Shown: positions 1-8,789, counted from the first letter of the stretch. The stretch is 63,779 nt of DNA from Comamonadaceae bacterium UBA2334 (GCA_002344885.1 DDUQ01000079.1:1-63779); one strand, 5' to 3'. The notes: generated by a model from the sequence alone, not told the origin. A program made the numbers and translations.

Positions 1-417
1 GGCTGACACCGGTGCGGCCACGGGCGGCGCAGGTGGTTGTGGTGTGGTCACGCCGCTGACGGCGTTCGGACTGGCCTCAGCCGACGCCACGGCCAGCGGC
101 ATGGGGGGTGGTGGCAAGGGGGTGGGCTGGGGCTTGTTCATCGCCGGTTGTTGCGTGACCTTGGGCTTGGGTGGCGGCGGCGGTGGTGGGGGGGGCTCCA
201 CTTTGGGCTGCGCGGGTTCAATGAACTGGGCCAGCACCTCGACCGGCACCACCACTTCCACCGCCCGTCGCAGCAGACCGCTTTGCAGCGCATACAGCCC
301 GCCCACGTGCAGGCCCACCACGGCCACGGCCAGCGTGGCATTGCGCGAGAGTCGGGCAGGGGCGGTCATGCTCAAGGTACGGGGCAGCGGTGCTGTCAGG
401 GGTGGGTTGGCAAACAT
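1..417 (-). CDS. tonB: TonB-like energy transducer, partial (C-terminus lies beyond the window)
   Basis: The protein would couple the inner-membrane proton-motive force (with ExbB/ExbD) to outer-membrane receptors such as the two encoded downstream. The visible 139 codons show a short cytoplasmic N-terminus, one hydrophobic segment (about residues 22-38) and then a periplasmic stretch very rich in proline, including nine consecutive Pro codons followed by KPK, as in TonB linkers. The C-terminal receptor-contacting domain is outside the window. The ATG at 417 gives the longest product; a second in-frame ATG at 369 gives a more typical short N-terminus, and neither has a convincing ribosome-binding site. 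It lies downstream of bfd on the same strand, 145 bases away, in an iron-related neighbourhood. Confidence 0.8.
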   Translation of the reverse strand, partial: MFANPPLTAPLPRTLSMTAPARLSRNATLAVAVVGLHVGGLYALQSGLLRRAVEVVVPVEVLAQFIEPAQPKVEPPPPPPPPPKPKVTQQPAMNKPQPTPLPPPPMPLAVASAEASPNAVSGVTTPQPPAPPVAAPVSA

Positions 418-562
418 GTCGGACGAAAGGCCCATCCGGCGGCCGCTCGGGTGAGCGGCCACAGGGCTGAAGAATAAACGGGTCGGTGTCGGTCGGGGCA
501 GTGGGCGGTGTTGGCAGGGCTTCAGCGGCGGAACACCCACCAACTGGCGACAGCCACCAGGC

Positions 563-808
563 TCACACAGAGGCCAAGTGTTGGGAAGAGTGCCATGCGC
601 GTCCTTCAAGGGTGTCGTGGTTCAGGGCCAGGTGGGCGGCGGGTGCCGTGGGGTCACATTCCTGCCAGACCGCGCGGGCGCAGCTTTCGCACTTGCCGCA
701 CTGGGTGGCCACCCCCAGCTCCAGTTGGAGGTCATCAAACGCCATGCCCTGTCGGGCGCACTGGCGGATGGTGCGGTCGCTGACGCGGTGGCAGACACAG
801 ATGATCAT
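563..808 (-). CDS. bfd: Bacterioferritin-associated ferredoxin
   Basis: This 81-residue protein would carry a [2Fe-2S] cluster that donates electrons to bacterioferritin heme so that stored iron is released as Fe2+. The N-terminus has the C-x-C pair (Cys4, Cys6) and a C-x2-C pair follows at Cys37/Cys40, the Bfd arrangement; an extra Cys43 follows. The usual Bfd length is about 64-75 residues, so the tail is slightly long. The ATG at 808 was chosen because the conserved MIICVCH start follows directly. It is divergent from a DUF1513 gene, and the shared intergenic region holds a perfect TATAAT for bfd and a Fur-box-like palindrome, fitting induction in iron starvation. The partner bfr is about 4 kb away. 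Confidence 0.93.
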   Translation of the reverse strand: MIICVCHRVSDRTIRQCARQGMAFDDLQLELGVATQCGKCESCARAVWQECDPTAPAAHLALNHDTLEGRAWHSSQHLASV

Positions 809-840
809 GGCTGGGCTGAGGTGGATGATATTAAGAATGG

Positions 841-868
841 TTCGCATTATACTTGAGATCAATTCTCA
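841..868. promoter_or_regulatory. Divergent promoter with Fur-box-like operator
   Basis: Positions 854-868 read TGAGATCAATTCTCA, an inverted repeat with TGAGA and TCTCA arms that matches the 7-1-7 Fur form TGAGAATnATTCTCA at nearly all positions. On the minus strand a perfect TATAAT (851-846) lies 38 bases before the bfd start and abuts this site, so Fur binding would cover the bfd promoter. The same site is about 80 bases before the DUF1513 start at 949. Fur control is inferred from sequence match and neighbouring gene functions. Confidence 0.7.
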
Positions 869-948
869 TTTATCGATTTCTTGTCATGTCAGTCCACTTT
901 TTGAATCAATCCAACACGTGTGCTTCGCGACCAAACGTCCGGCCCGCC

Positions 949-2145
949 ATGCCGACACGTCGGCATGCGCTGATGTCAGCGCTGGCGATCCTGTCTTCCA
1001 GCCAGGGTGCGTCTGCCTGGGCGGCGGCGCGTGCTGGCGAGGGAAGCCTCAACGCCGCAGCCTTGCCACGCCACAGCGTAAACGCTTCACGTGTGGCCAC
1101 TGCCTGGCGTCAGAAGCTGCCCGACGGTACGCACCAGGACCATGTGGGGGTGCTGCGCCTCGATTGGGCCAACCGCCGTGTGGTGGCTGAAAACTCGCAT
1201 GCATTGCCGAGGCGGGCGCATGGCCTGCTGCCTGATGGCCAAGGTGGTTTCCTGGCAGTGGACAGCCGCCCTGGCGAGACGCTGATGCGCTTTGATGCGG
1301 CCGGGCAGTTGGCGCAGACGGTGTCGCTGGCCAACGAGCAACCCCGCCGCACGCTGGGTGGCCACATCAGCCTGAGTGCCGACGGAGCCTGGGCCTATAC
1401 CGCTGAAACCGATGCCACGAGCGGCGAGGGCTGGCTGTCGGTGCGTGATGCACGCACCCTGAAGCGTGTGGCCGCGTGGCCCACCGGTGGTCTGGACCCG
1501 CACCACCACCTGCTGACGCCCACGGGCCAACTGGTCATTGCCAACGGAGGCATCCCGCGTGATGCAAAAGGGAACAAGCTCAACCTCGACCGGATGGACT
1601 CCTCACTGGCACTGATGGATGCTCAGACTGGCCACATCGTGAACCAGTGGCGCTTGCCCGATGCGCGGCTCAGCTTGCGGCACATGGCCTGGGCGCAGCC
1701 TGCTGTGGGTGAGGCGGGTGAAGGCGGCGGCCAGCCCCTGCTGGGGATCGGGCTGCAGGCCGAGCATGACGACGTGGGTGCACGCCGCAGTGCACCGGTG
1801 CTGGCCATCTGGGACGGCAAACAACTGACCTTGCCCACGCACAGCGAACTGGCGGGGGGCTACGCGGGCGACATTGCGGCCGGCCCGGGCGGCGGCTTTG
1901 TGCTCAGTGGCCAGCGGGTGGGCCGCAACGCGCTGTGGCACCCTGACCAACCCGTTGGACTGCTGACGCTGGCCGAATTGGTGGAATCCTGTGCCATGGC
2001 CACCTGGCTGCCCGAAGGCGGTGGCGTCGGTCTGCTGATGGGGGCCGGCCTGGCGGTGGCCCGCTGGCATGCCCAACACGGTGCGGTGGTGTTGCCGGTG
2101 CCGCAAGGCATGGTGCTGGACAACCACTGGATCGTGCTGGGCTGA
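949..2145 (+). CDS. DUF1513 family periplasmic protein (copy 1)
   Basis: This 398-residue protein belongs to DUF1513, a family of exported, probably beta-propeller-like proteins that accompany imelysin iron-uptake operons; the biochemical role is unknown. The N-terminus reads PTRRHALMSALAIL and then a hydrophobic stretch ending near AWAAARA, resembling a Tat signal. It shares GLDPH, IANGGI, RMDSS, RLSLRHMAWA and LDNHW blocks with a second DUF1513 gene at 19386-20582, which has exactly the same length. ATG 949 places the twin arginines at residues 4-5; an earlier in-frame ATG at 886 would bury the signal peptide. Unlike copy 2 it stands outside the imelysin operon and faces bfd across a Fur-like site. 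Confidence 0.88.
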   Translation: MPTRRHALMSALAILSSSQGASAWAAARAGEGSLNAAALPRHSVNASRVATAWRQKLPDGTHQDHVGVLRLDWANRRVVAENSHALPRRAHGLLPDGQGGFLAVDSRPGETLMRFDAAGQLAQTVSLANEQPRRTLGGHISLSADGAWAYTAETDATSGEGWLSVRDARTLKRVAAWPTGGLDPHHHLLTPTGQLVIANGGIPRDAKGNKLNLDRMDSSLALMDAQTGHIVNQWRLPDARLSLRHMAWAQPAVGEAGEGGGQPLLGIGLQAEHDDVGARRSAPVLAIWDGKQLTLPTHSELAGGYAGDIAAGPGGGFVLSGQRVGRNALWHPDQPVGLLTLAELVESCAMATWLPEGGGVGLLMGAGLAVARWHAQHGAVVLPVPQGMVLDNHWIVLG

Positions 2146-2166
2146 CCCTGCATCACATGCAACAAA

Positions 2167-2217
2167 CCGCCCGACCTGAGGCAGGTGGGCGGCGAAAAGG
2201 TTCTGTTCACGAACCTT
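2167..2217. terminator. Pair of hairpins between convergent genes
   Basis: Two adjacent inverted repeats lie in the 135-base gap between the DUF1513 gene and the convergent TonB receptor gene. The first (2167-2192) pairs CCGCCC with GGGCGG plus four inner pairs. The second (2197-2217) is a perfect AAGGTTC/GAACCTT stem with a 7-base loop. There is no clear T tract on either strand, so classic intrinsic termination is uncertain; they may act as bidirectional 3'-end structures. Confidence 0.4.
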
Positions 2218-2280
2218 GGAGAAAACTGGAAATACATCCGGGCGGGTCGCCCACCCGTATGGCGGGCACCCGCTGTGTCA

Positions 2281-4563
2281 TCAGAACTTCAGGTTGGCCG
2301 TCAACTGGAACATGCGGCCCGCGCCGGGGATGTAGTGACCGGAGTACAGCGAGTCGGCGTACAACTTGTTGGTGATGTTGCTCAGGTTGGCTTTCAACGT
2401 GAGTTTGTCGAAGTCGAACTCGTACTCGGCCATCAGGTCAGCGGTGACCCAGCTGGGCACTTCCCAGCCCGGGTTGCGGTTGGGGGTCTGGCGGCCACGG
2501 AAGTTCAGGCCACCGCCCACGCGCAGCTGGGGCGTGATTTGGTAGGTGCTCCACACCGTGCCCGAGTGGTAGGGGGTGAGGCTGGGCCGTGTGCCCTGGC
2601 CCTCGGAGCCCGCCACGCCTTCGTCGATGTTGGCCACGGGCATCCACATGTAGGAGCCGAAAATTTCCCATTTTGGGGACAGGCGGCCGGTCACGTCCAC
2701 TTCCACACCGGCCACATGCCGCTTGCCCGACAAGGTGACCAGGTTGACCAGCGGGTCGGTGTTGCGCTCGTGCAGCTTGGTGCTGCGGAACACGGCAAAG
2801 CGGGTGGTCCATTGCCTGTCGGTCGAGTCGAGCTTGCCACCGAACTCGATGTTGATGCTTTGTTCGGGCGGGGTGTTGACGTTGGTGGCACCCAACGAAT
2901 AGGCATCGCCCGAGGTGTTGAACGACGTGGCCGCACTGAAGTGGTAGCTGTGCAGCGCGTTGGGCTGGTACAGCACGCCCACGCGTTTGCTGACTTCAGA
3001 CACCTTCATGCGGTAGCCGGTGGTCGTTACCGGGCCTGCTGCGGTGTTGGGGATGGCGTAGGTGTCGTAGTCGCCGGTCAGGTTGTCGTAACGCAGGCCA
3101 CCCAGCACCTTCCAGTGCGGGGCCACTTGCACCAGGTCTTGCACATAAGCTCCAAAGCCCTTTGACTTGTAGCGGCTGGTTTCACGCAACACGCGCGCGC
3201 TTTCGTCGATCCAAGCGCCGTCGTTCTCACGACCCACGGAGGTGGTGGGCTTGGTGGGCACCACGCCGCCTTGGGCAACGCTGCGGGCCCCGTACACCAC
3301 TTTTTCTTCCTGGGCAAAGTCCACGCCAGCTTGCATTTCATGCTTGTAGCCCAAGGCTTCGAACTTGCCGCTGAAATCGCTTTGGGCATACAGGTTGTCC
3401 AGGTCCTGAATTTTCAGTTGCGTGCCGCGGGTGATGACGGTGCTGGGCCCAAATGTGGCCAGACTGACCGCTGCCCCTCCTGGCTGGGTGTTCGCCGCAC
3501 CGAAGCGCACGGTGCCTGCGCGTTGGTCACGCTCGTACGCACCCTTGCGCACTTTGGTGGTGATTTCGTTGTCGCGGTCAAACCGGTGGGTGTGGCTGAG
3601 CGTGAAGTAGGTGGCGCTGCCCGCGTTGCGGTCGCTGGCCATGCCGTAGTAGGCAGTGGGGTCCAGGGGCAGCACCGTGGTGGCGCTGGCAGGCGAGGTG
3701 GGGGTGGGCCGAATCCAGGGCATGCCGTAATTCATGCCATTTTGGTTGTCCAGGTGGTACAGGCTGGCCGAGATTTCGTTCTTTTCGCCAATGCCGTGTC
3801 GGTAGGTGGCTGCAATGCCTTTTTTGTCGATGCTGGAGCCTGCGCCGTTGTTGTCAGCGGTGTTGCTCATGGCGTTGATGCGCAGGGCCGCACTTTCGCC
3901 GGTTTTCAGGTTGAAGTCGCCCACCACACGGCGGTATTGGTGGCTGCCCAGGGTCACGTCCACCTGGTGTTCGTCGATCAGCCGGGGAACCTTGGTCACC
4001 ATGTTGACGGCACCGCCGGTCGAGCCCCGGCCGAACAGCAGTGAGGCCGAGCCACGCAAAATTTCGAGGCGGTCCAGTGCAAAGGTGTCACGGTCATAGA
4101 ACGCGGGGTCTCGCATGCCGTCCACAAACACGTCGCCTGTGCTTTGGAGCGCAAAGCCACGCAGCCGAATGTCTTCTTCACCGCCCTCTGCCGCCAGGAA
4201 GCTGACGCCGCCGGTGGCCTTCAGCACCTCTTTCATGGTGTCGTAGTTGCGGTCGTCCATCAGCTTTTCGGTGACGACGGTGATGGATTGCGGGATGTCG
4301 CGCAGTTGCTGTTTGCCTTTGCCGATGGTGGACTCGGTGGCGCGCACGCTGTCTTTGCCCTCGGGGGCTTCGGCCGCCTCCTTGACTGTGACGGGCTTCA
4401 GGGTGCGCTCGGCGGAAGCTGAGGTTTGCGCCTGCACGGCCAGGGAGCTGACCAGCAACATCACACCCAGGGTGACCTGAGATGCATTGAAATCGATACC
4501 TGAAAAGCTATTAACAGAAGGCGGTAAAAGGTATTTTTGTTTGAAACAGTTGTGCCGTGACAT
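2281..4563 (-). CDS. TonB-dependent siderophore receptor, catecholate (Fiu-like) type
   Basis: This 760-residue outer-membrane beta-barrel would import ferric siderophore into the periplasm. The N-terminus is an extended signal peptide ending around VQAQ, followed by a plug domain with the DIPQSITVVTEKLM block and a LEILRGSASLLFGRGSTGG block, then a long barrel ending in aromatic Phe (QLTANLKF). These blocks are those of the Fiu/FiuA group, which takes monomeric catecholates; the actual ligand is inferred only. The ATG at 4563 was preferred over one at 4641 because the signal peptide begins near it. A Fur-like site with promoter elements is located about 100 bases upstream. No siderophore biosynthesis genes are in the window, so it may use foreign siderophores. 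Confidence 0.88.
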   Translation of the reverse strand: MSRHNCFKQKYLLPPSVNSFSGIDFNASQVTLGVMLLVSSLAVQAQTSASAERTLKPVTVKEAAEAPEGKDSVRATESTIGKGKQQLRDIPQSITVVTEKLMDDRNYDTMKEVLKATGGVSFLAAEGGEEDIRLRGFALQSTGDVFVDGMRDPAFYDRDTFALDRLEILRGSASLLFGRGSTGGAVNMVTKVPRLIDEHQVDVTLGSHQYRRVVGDFNLKTGESAALRINAMSNTADNNGAGSSIDKKGIAATYRHGIGEKNEISASLYHLDNQNGMNYGMPWIRPTPTSPASATTVLPLDPTAYYGMASDRNAGSATYFTLSHTHRFDRDNEITTKVRKGAYERDQRAGTVRFGAANTQPGGAAVSLATFGPSTVITRGTQLKIQDLDNLYAQSDFSGKFEALGYKHEMQAGVDFAQEEKVVYGARSVAQGGVVPTKPTTSVGRENDGAWIDESARVLRETSRYKSKGFGAYVQDLVQVAPHWKVLGGLRYDNLTGDYDTYAIPNTAAGPVTTTGYRMKVSEVSKRVGVLYQPNALHSYHFSAATSFNTSGDAYSLGATNVNTPPEQSINIEFGGKLDSTDRQWTTRFAVFRSTKLHERNTDPLVNLVTLSGKRHVAGVEVDVTGRLSPKWEIFGSYMWMPVANIDEGVAGSEGQGTRPSLTPYHSGTVWSTYQITPQLRVGGGLNFRGRQTPNRNPGWEVPSWVTADLMAEYEFDFDKLTLKANLSNITNKLYADSLYSGHYIPGAGRMFQLTANLKF

Positions 4564-4661
4564 GAGCAGTCCATCAGGGTGCAAGGTTGTTGGCTGGCTG
4601 ATGAGGCTCACCCGTGCACGTGTGTCTGGCAGGGCTGTCACTGGCTGGCTGGAAGCCGTCG

Positions 4662-4692
4662 ATTATCTCATACGAATGAGAATAAGTTTCAA
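4662..4692 (-). promoter_or_regulatory. Fur-regulated promoter of the siderophore receptor
   Basis: On the minus strand TTGAAA (4692-4687) and GATAAT (4667-4662) are separated by 19 bases. Between and overlapping them is the inverted repeat TCTCATACGAATGAGA (4666-4681) followed by ATAA, a Fur-box variant. The spacing is slightly long for sigma-70. The arrangement fits repression of the receptor in iron-replete cells. Confidence 0.6.
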
Positions 4693-4724
4693 TTGGGTAA
4701 AGATGTGTGTCATTCTGTCAACGT

Positions 4725-4748
4725 GTGACAAAGTGACAAAGTGACAAA
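4725..4748. repeat. Three tandem copies of GTGACAAA
   Basis: Three perfect 8-base units run head to tail in the region between the receptor promoter and the bfr terminator. Eight-base units do not preserve helical phasing, and the tract is outside any credible gene. It may be a slippage-prone tract; no function is assigned. Confidence 0.75.
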
Positions 4749-4799
4749 AGCCGTGTGCCGACGACAAGCGTGTTGCACCTGGACGTTGAGTGCGGGCGC

Positions 4800-4829
4800 A
4801 AAAAAGCCGCCAGGCAGTTGCGTGGCGGC
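4800..4829 (-). terminator. Rho-independent terminator of bfr
   Basis: Read on the minus strand, a 7-bp perfect stem GCCGCCA/TGGCGGC (4829-4823 with 4812-4806) with a 10-base loop is followed by a run of six T. It begins 25 bases after the bfr stop codon. Confidence 0.9.
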
Positions 4830-4853
4830 TCGGAGGGAGGTGGGCGGGGCTGC

Positions 4854-5330
4854 TTACTCGGGAGAGCCCATCATGCTTTGCTGGTAGTTCTGCAGGCCCA
4901 CACGCTCGATCAGTTCCAGCTGGGTTTCCAGAAAATCGATGTGTTCTTCCGTGTCGTCCAGGATCTTCAGCAGCAGGTCGCGCGACACGTAGTCGCGCAC
5001 CGCTTCGCAGTGCGCCATGCCGTCTTTGATGGTTTGCTGCGCGGCACGCTCCAATGCCAGGTCACTGGCCAGCATTTCGGGCACGGTCTCGCCGAGGTTG
5101 ATCTTGCCTAGGTCCTGCAGGTTCGGCAGGCCATCGAGGGTGAAGATGCGGTCCATCAGCCAGTCGGCATGCTTCATCTCGCCAATGCTCTCGGCGTATT
5201 CCTTGGCGGCCAGTTTGTCCAGACCCCAGTGCTTGAGCATGCGGTAGTGCACAAAGTACTGGTTGATGGCTGTCAGTTCGTTTTTCAGCTGCGCTTGCAG
5301 CCAGCCGATGGCTTGGGTGTCGCCTTTCAT
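4854..5330 (-). CDS. bfr: Bacterioferritin (heme-binding subunit type)
   Basis: This 158-residue protein would form the 24-subunit iron-storage shell. Length and register match E. coli Bfr without gaps: Glu18, Tyr25, Glu51, heme-ligand Met52, His54, Glu94 and His130 are all present. Position 127, the bridging ferroxidase Glu in E. coli, is Thr here (sequence DDTEEHID), so the di-iron centre may be impaired. From memory, some Neisseria BfrB proteins carry a similar DTNEEHID block and work with a second, ferroxidase-competent subunit; that subunit would have to lie outside this window. A good AGGAG ribosome-binding site precedes ATG 5330. A strong terminator follows. Its redox partner bfd is nearby. 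Confidence 0.95.
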   Translation of the reverse strand: MKGDTQAIGWLQAQLKNELTAINQYFVHYRMLKHWGLDKLAAKEYAESIGEMKHADWLMDRIFTLDGLPNLQDLGKINLGETVPEMLASDLALERAAQQTIKDGMAHCEAVRDYVSRDLLLKILDDTEEHIDFLETQLELIERVGLQNYQQSMMGSPE

Positions 5331-5451
5331 GGGTTTCTCCTGTGTGGTGGGGTGTTCGTGGGGGAGTGGCGCCGCCGGGCTGTTTGCCTGGGGGCCGCAT
5401 TATGTCTGCAACGCCTTGGGGAAACCGACACTGGCACAGCATGCCCATGTG

Positions 5452-5880
5452 TCACGGGTGTGGGTTGGAATGCGAGGTATTTGCATCCTGTTTGGCCGTG
5501 GGCTGACGGGTCGGAATGCGCCAGACCACCCATGCGCCCACCGCACCCAGGGTCAAGAGCGAGACTTGCAGCCACGGCTTTCCCCTGAACTGCCAGGCCG
5601 ACAGCAGCACCATGGTCGTCATCAGGGTGGTGGACAGCCATTTGATGCGCAGTGGCAGGCTGCGGTGGGCTTCCCAGTCGCGCACCATCGGGCCCAATTG
5701 CCGATGATTGACCAGCCAGTGGTGCAGGCGCGGCGAGGCCTTGGCGAAGCAGGCGGCCGCCAGCAGCACGAATGGGGTGGTGGGCAGGCCTGGTAGCACC
5801 ACGCCCAGCACCGCCAGCACCAGCGACAACAGGCCGGCGGCCACCAGTGCCCAGCGCTTGAAGTGTCGTGAGGAGGGCAT
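5452..5880 (-). CDS. DUF454 (YbaN-like) inner-membrane protein
   Basis: This 142-residue membrane protein carries the DUF454 signature: an N-terminal hydrophobic segment with VLGVVLPGLPTTPFVLLAA, then CFAKASPRLHHWLVNH, a central charged loop (GPMVRDWEAHRSLPLRIK) and two further membrane segments. The family is widespread in Proteobacteria and its function is not known to me. The ATG at 5880 gives the usual family length. It starts 14 bases after the stop of the SirB-like gene and is probably co-transcribed with it. Confidence 0.85.
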   Translation of the reverse strand: MPSSRHFKRWALVAAGLLSLVLAVLGVVLPGLPTTPFVLLAAACFAKASPRLHHWLVNHRQLGPMVRDWEAHRSLPLRIKWLSTTLMTTMVLLSAWQFRGKPWLQVSLLTLGAVGAWVVWRIPTRQPTAKQDANTSHSNPHP

Positions 5881-5894
5881 GTTGCGATCCCGAG

Positions 5895-6296
5895 TCACCA
5901 ACCGTATCCCCAGCTGGCCGGATGGTGGCGCAGTGCCACCCCGACCATGTAGGCCGCCACGCCCAGTGCGGCCAGACCGAACGCCAGCTTGGCCGTCCGT
6001 GAGGGTGCACGCTTGAGCGCCCACGAACCCAGCAACACATACCCGACCAACGCCAGCAGCTTGGCCCCCAGCCAAGGGGTGTGCCACGGGTGCCAGCCAC
6101 CCATGACCCACAGGCTGACACCTGCGCTCAGCAACAGCGTGTCGATGGCCACACTGCCGATGCGGGCGGGCCGGTCCATGGGCCATGCACGTGTGCACAG
6201 CACACCCAGCCAGCGGGCGGCAAACAGCGCCACGCTGACTGTCACGATCAGCAGATGCAGGTGTTTGAGGGTGGCGTACCACGCGACATCGTTCAT
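5895..6296 (-). CDS. SirB2-family integral membrane protein
   Basis: This 133-residue protein has four predicted membrane segments and begins with LKHLHLLIVTVSVALFAARW, the start typical of the SirB family. The family name comes from Salmonella invasion-gene regulation, but in environmental bacteria the molecular function is unknown. ATG 6296 is the first Met in this conserved start. It diverges from the hemin receptor gene; the 190-base intergenic region contains the receptor's Fur-type promoter, and no clear promoter was found for this gene. Confidence 0.75.
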   Translation of the reverse strand: MNDVAWYATLKHLHLLIVTVSVALFAARWLGVLCTRAWPMDRPARIGSVAIDTLLLSAGVSLWVMGGWHPWHTPWLGAKLLALVGYVLLGSWALKRAPSRTAKLAFGLAALGVAAYMVGVALRHHPASWGYGW

Positions 6297-6357
6297 GGGT
6301 CGGCAGTGTGCCTCAAGTGGGAAAACGTTCGGTGTTGACGGATTCCAATGTGCCTTT

Positions 6358-6387
6358 TTGCACAAATGAGAATTATTCGCATATAAT
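6358..6387 (+). promoter_or_regulatory. Strong Fur-controlled promoter of the heme uptake operon
   Basis: TTGCAC (6358-6363) and a perfect TATAAT (6382-6387) are 18 bases apart. The spacer holds TGAGAATTATTCGCA (6367-6381), an almost perfect Fur 7-1-7 site. Fur binding would sit exactly between the -35 and -10 boxes, the classical geometry for iron repression. Confidence 0.82.
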
Positions 6388-6489
6388 CGCATCAGCAGCC
6401 AGCCAGACACCGTCATCAGCAGCCTTTCCCCGATTGAAAGGTGTCACGCCAGCCAATTCAGAGTCTTTTCTTGGATGGGTGTTGACGTG

Positions 6490-8763
6490 ATGCGTGTGTG
6501 TGTGGCTTCCAATCGAAACCAGTTGTTTGTGTTGACGCCCTTGGCCTCAGCCGTGGGGGTTCTTGCGGCGGCGGGTGCGTTGCTGGTGTCTCCCGGTGCC
6601 CGCGCGGACACCCTGCTGGCGCAGGCCAGCCTGAAAGAGGTGATCGTCAGCGGTTCGCGTTCCGAACGGGTGCTGGCCGATGTGCCCGCCAGTGTCGATG
6701 TGTTGTCGGGTGAAGACCTCAACCCCGCGCTGGTGCAAGACATCCGCGACATGGTGCGCGACCTGCCCAATGTCAGCGTCAAGCGTGCGCCGCAGCGCTT
6801 CGGCGGGGTGAACACCTCTACCGGGCGTGATGGCAACGCCGGCTTCAACATCCGCGGGCTGGAGAGCAACCGGGTGCTGTTGACGGTCGATGGCATCCGC
6901 ATGCCGCGCGAGATGGTCAGCGGCACACTGGGCTCTGCCGCGTTCGGGCGGGACTACTTCGACCTGGGGCTGATTTCGCGTGTCGAAATCCTGCGCGGCG
7001 GCAATTCGGCGCTGTACGGCTCCGACGGCCTGGCGGGCATGGTGGCCATGTTCACCACCCAGCCGTCGGACATCCTGATCGGCCAGCAGACTGTGGGCGG
7101 GCGTGTGCTGGCCAGCTACGCCAGTGAAGACGGCATGAAGCGGGTGGGGGTTACCGTGGCGGGCAAGCCCAATGACACGATTCAGTGGCTGATCGGCGGC
7201 ACGGCCGCCCGAAGCAAAGAACTGGACAACATGGGCACGAACACCGCGCTCAACAGCAGCCGCACGGCACCCAACCCTCAAAAGGATACGCAGGCGGCTT
7301 TGCTCGGCAAAGTGGTGCTGACACCCGGCGGTGGCCTGACGCACACAGTCACGCTGGAGCATGTGGACAAAAGCAGCGACGTCGAGGCCTACACCGGCCG
7401 CGCACGCACCACCGGCCGCACCCCGGCCAGCAGCTGGGACGTGACCGATCTGGACGGCACCACCGACACCGCCCGCAGCCGCCTGAGCTGGGATGCCCGC
7501 CTCAAAACTGGCAACGCCTGGTCAGACGAGTTGCGCGCCATGGTGGCCGTGCAACAAGCCGATTCACGCGAGGTGGCGCTGGAAAAGCGCACGAACCTCA
7601 GCAATGTGGCACTGCCACTGCGGATTCGCGACGTGACCTACACGGAAAACGTGAGCCAGCTGGTGCTGCAGGCCGAGAAAACCTGGCCACTGTCTGCCGC
7701 CTGGACTCACCGCCTGGTGTACGGGCTGGACGTGTCAGCCACCCGCATGGACAACCTGGTCACCGGTACCGAGCCGCCCAGCGGCGAGCAATACCCGCTC
7801 AAGCGCTTCCCCACCACCACCGAGCGCCAGGCTGCCGTGTTTGTGCAAAGCGAGCTGGTCAGCGACCGCTGGAGCGTGGTGCCCGCGCTGCGGTATGACC
7901 GATTCCAGCTCAGCGCCACCAAGGATGCGCTGTACCCGCTCACCCCCGCGTCGCTGTCAGACGGGCGCCTGTCGCCCAAGTTGGGCATGGTGTTCCGCGC
8001 CACTGACGCGGTGAGTGTGTACGGCAACCTGGCCAGCGGCTTCAAGTCTCCCAGCCCGGCGCAGCTGAACAGCTTTTTCGAGAACGTGACCGGCTTCTAC
8101 CGGACCATCCCCAATCCCAATCTGAAGCCTGAAACCAGCCGCACGCTGGAGGTGGGTGCACGGGGGCAGTCGGGCATCGTGGCGTGGGATGCGGCGGCCT
8201 TCCATGGCCGGTACAAAGACTTCATCGAAGAGTTGGTGCAGGTGTCGGGCACCGGTCGGCCGGGTGATCCGCTGACGTTCCAGGCGGTCAATCGGCAGGC
8301 GGTGCGCATCAGCGGTTTCGAGGTAAAAGGCACCGTGCGGGTGGGACCTGCCACCGGTGTGAAGCTGGCACTGGGGCACACACAGGGGCGCGACACCGCC
8401 ACCGGCAAACCGCTGAATTCGGTCAATCCGCGCAAGTTCATGGTGGGTGTGGACCACACCGTGGGCGCGTGGCAACTGGGCGCGGCGGTCACCCATGTGG
8501 CGGCCAAGTCGGCGGCTGACATCCACAACACCCTCACCGGCGGGCTGACCCAGTTCGCCACCCAGGACTACACCACGCTGGATGTGAAGGCCAGCTGGCA
8601 ACTCAGCAAAACCACCCGCCTCACCGCTGCCGTGCACAACCTGACCAACCGGAAGTATTGGGAGTGGACCAATGTGCGGGGCATCGCCAGCAACTCAGCC
8701 GTGCTGGACAGCTACACCGCACCGGGCCGCAGCGTGAGCGTCGGGCTGGTCACCGCCTTTTGA
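6490..8763 (+). CDS. hmuR: TonB-dependent hemin/hemoprotein outer-membrane receptor
   Basis: This 757-residue receptor heads the heme operon and would import heme across the outer membrane. It has a signal peptide ending near GARAD, a plug domain with GFNIRGLESNRVLLTVDGIR and VEILRGGNSALYGSDGLAG, and a barrel carrying GFKSPSPAQLNSFFEN and the NPNLKPETSRTLEVG block typical of heme/hemoglobin/transferrin-type receptors. It ends in Phe as outer-membrane proteins do. ATG 6490 was preferred to a GTG-like start at 6475 because it immediately precedes the signal peptide. Downstream genes encode the rest of a heme import system, which is the strongest argument for heme as substrate. Confidence 0.9.
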   Translation: MRVCVASNRNQLFVLTPLASAVGVLAAAGALLVSPGARADTLLAQASLKEVIVSGSRSERVLADVPASVDVLSGEDLNPALVQDIRDMVRDLPNVSVKRAPQRFGGVNTSTGRDGNAGFNIRGLESNRVLLTVDGIRMPREMVSGTLGSAAFGRDYFDLGLISRVEILRGGNSALYGSDGLAGMVAMFTTQPSDILIGQQTVGGRVLASYASEDGMKRVGVTVAGKPNDTIQWLIGGTAARSKELDNMGTNTALNSSRTAPNPQKDTQAALLGKVVLTPGGGLTHTVTLEHVDKSSDVEAYTGRARTTGRTPASSWDVTDLDGTTDTARSRLSWDARLKTGNAWSDELRAMVAVQQADSREVALEKRTNLSNVALPLRIRDVTYTENVSQLVLQAEKTWPLSAAWTHRLVYGLDVSATRMDNLVTGTEPPSGEQYPLKRFPTTTERQAAVFVQSELVSDRWSVVPALRYDRFQLSATKDALYPLTPASLSDGRLSPKLGMVFRATDAVSVYGNLASGFKSPSPAQLNSFFENVTGFYRTIPNPNLKPETSRTLEVGARGQSGIVAWDAAAFHGRYKDFIEELVQVSGTGRPGDPLTFQAVNRQAVRISGFEVKGTVRVGPATGVKLALGHTQGRDTATGKPLNSVNPRKFMVGVDHTVGAWQLGAAVTHVAAKSAADIHNTLTGGLTQFATQDYTTLDVKASWQLSKTTRLTAAVHNLTNRKYWEWTNVRGIASNSAVLDSYTAPGRSVSVGLVTAF

Positions 8764-8789
8764 GCCATTTTCTGACACCGGAGAACACC

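Noticed and set aside
441..460. GGCCGCT/AGCGGCC hairpin as bfd terminator
   Set aside because: The stem is good but no T run follows on the minus strand and it is 100 bases past the gene.
2185..3165. Long open frame opposite the siderophore receptor
   Set aside because: Its product is rich in Gly/Val/His/Arg without domains, as expected from the antisense of a GC-rich gene, and the receptor on the other strand is unmistakable.
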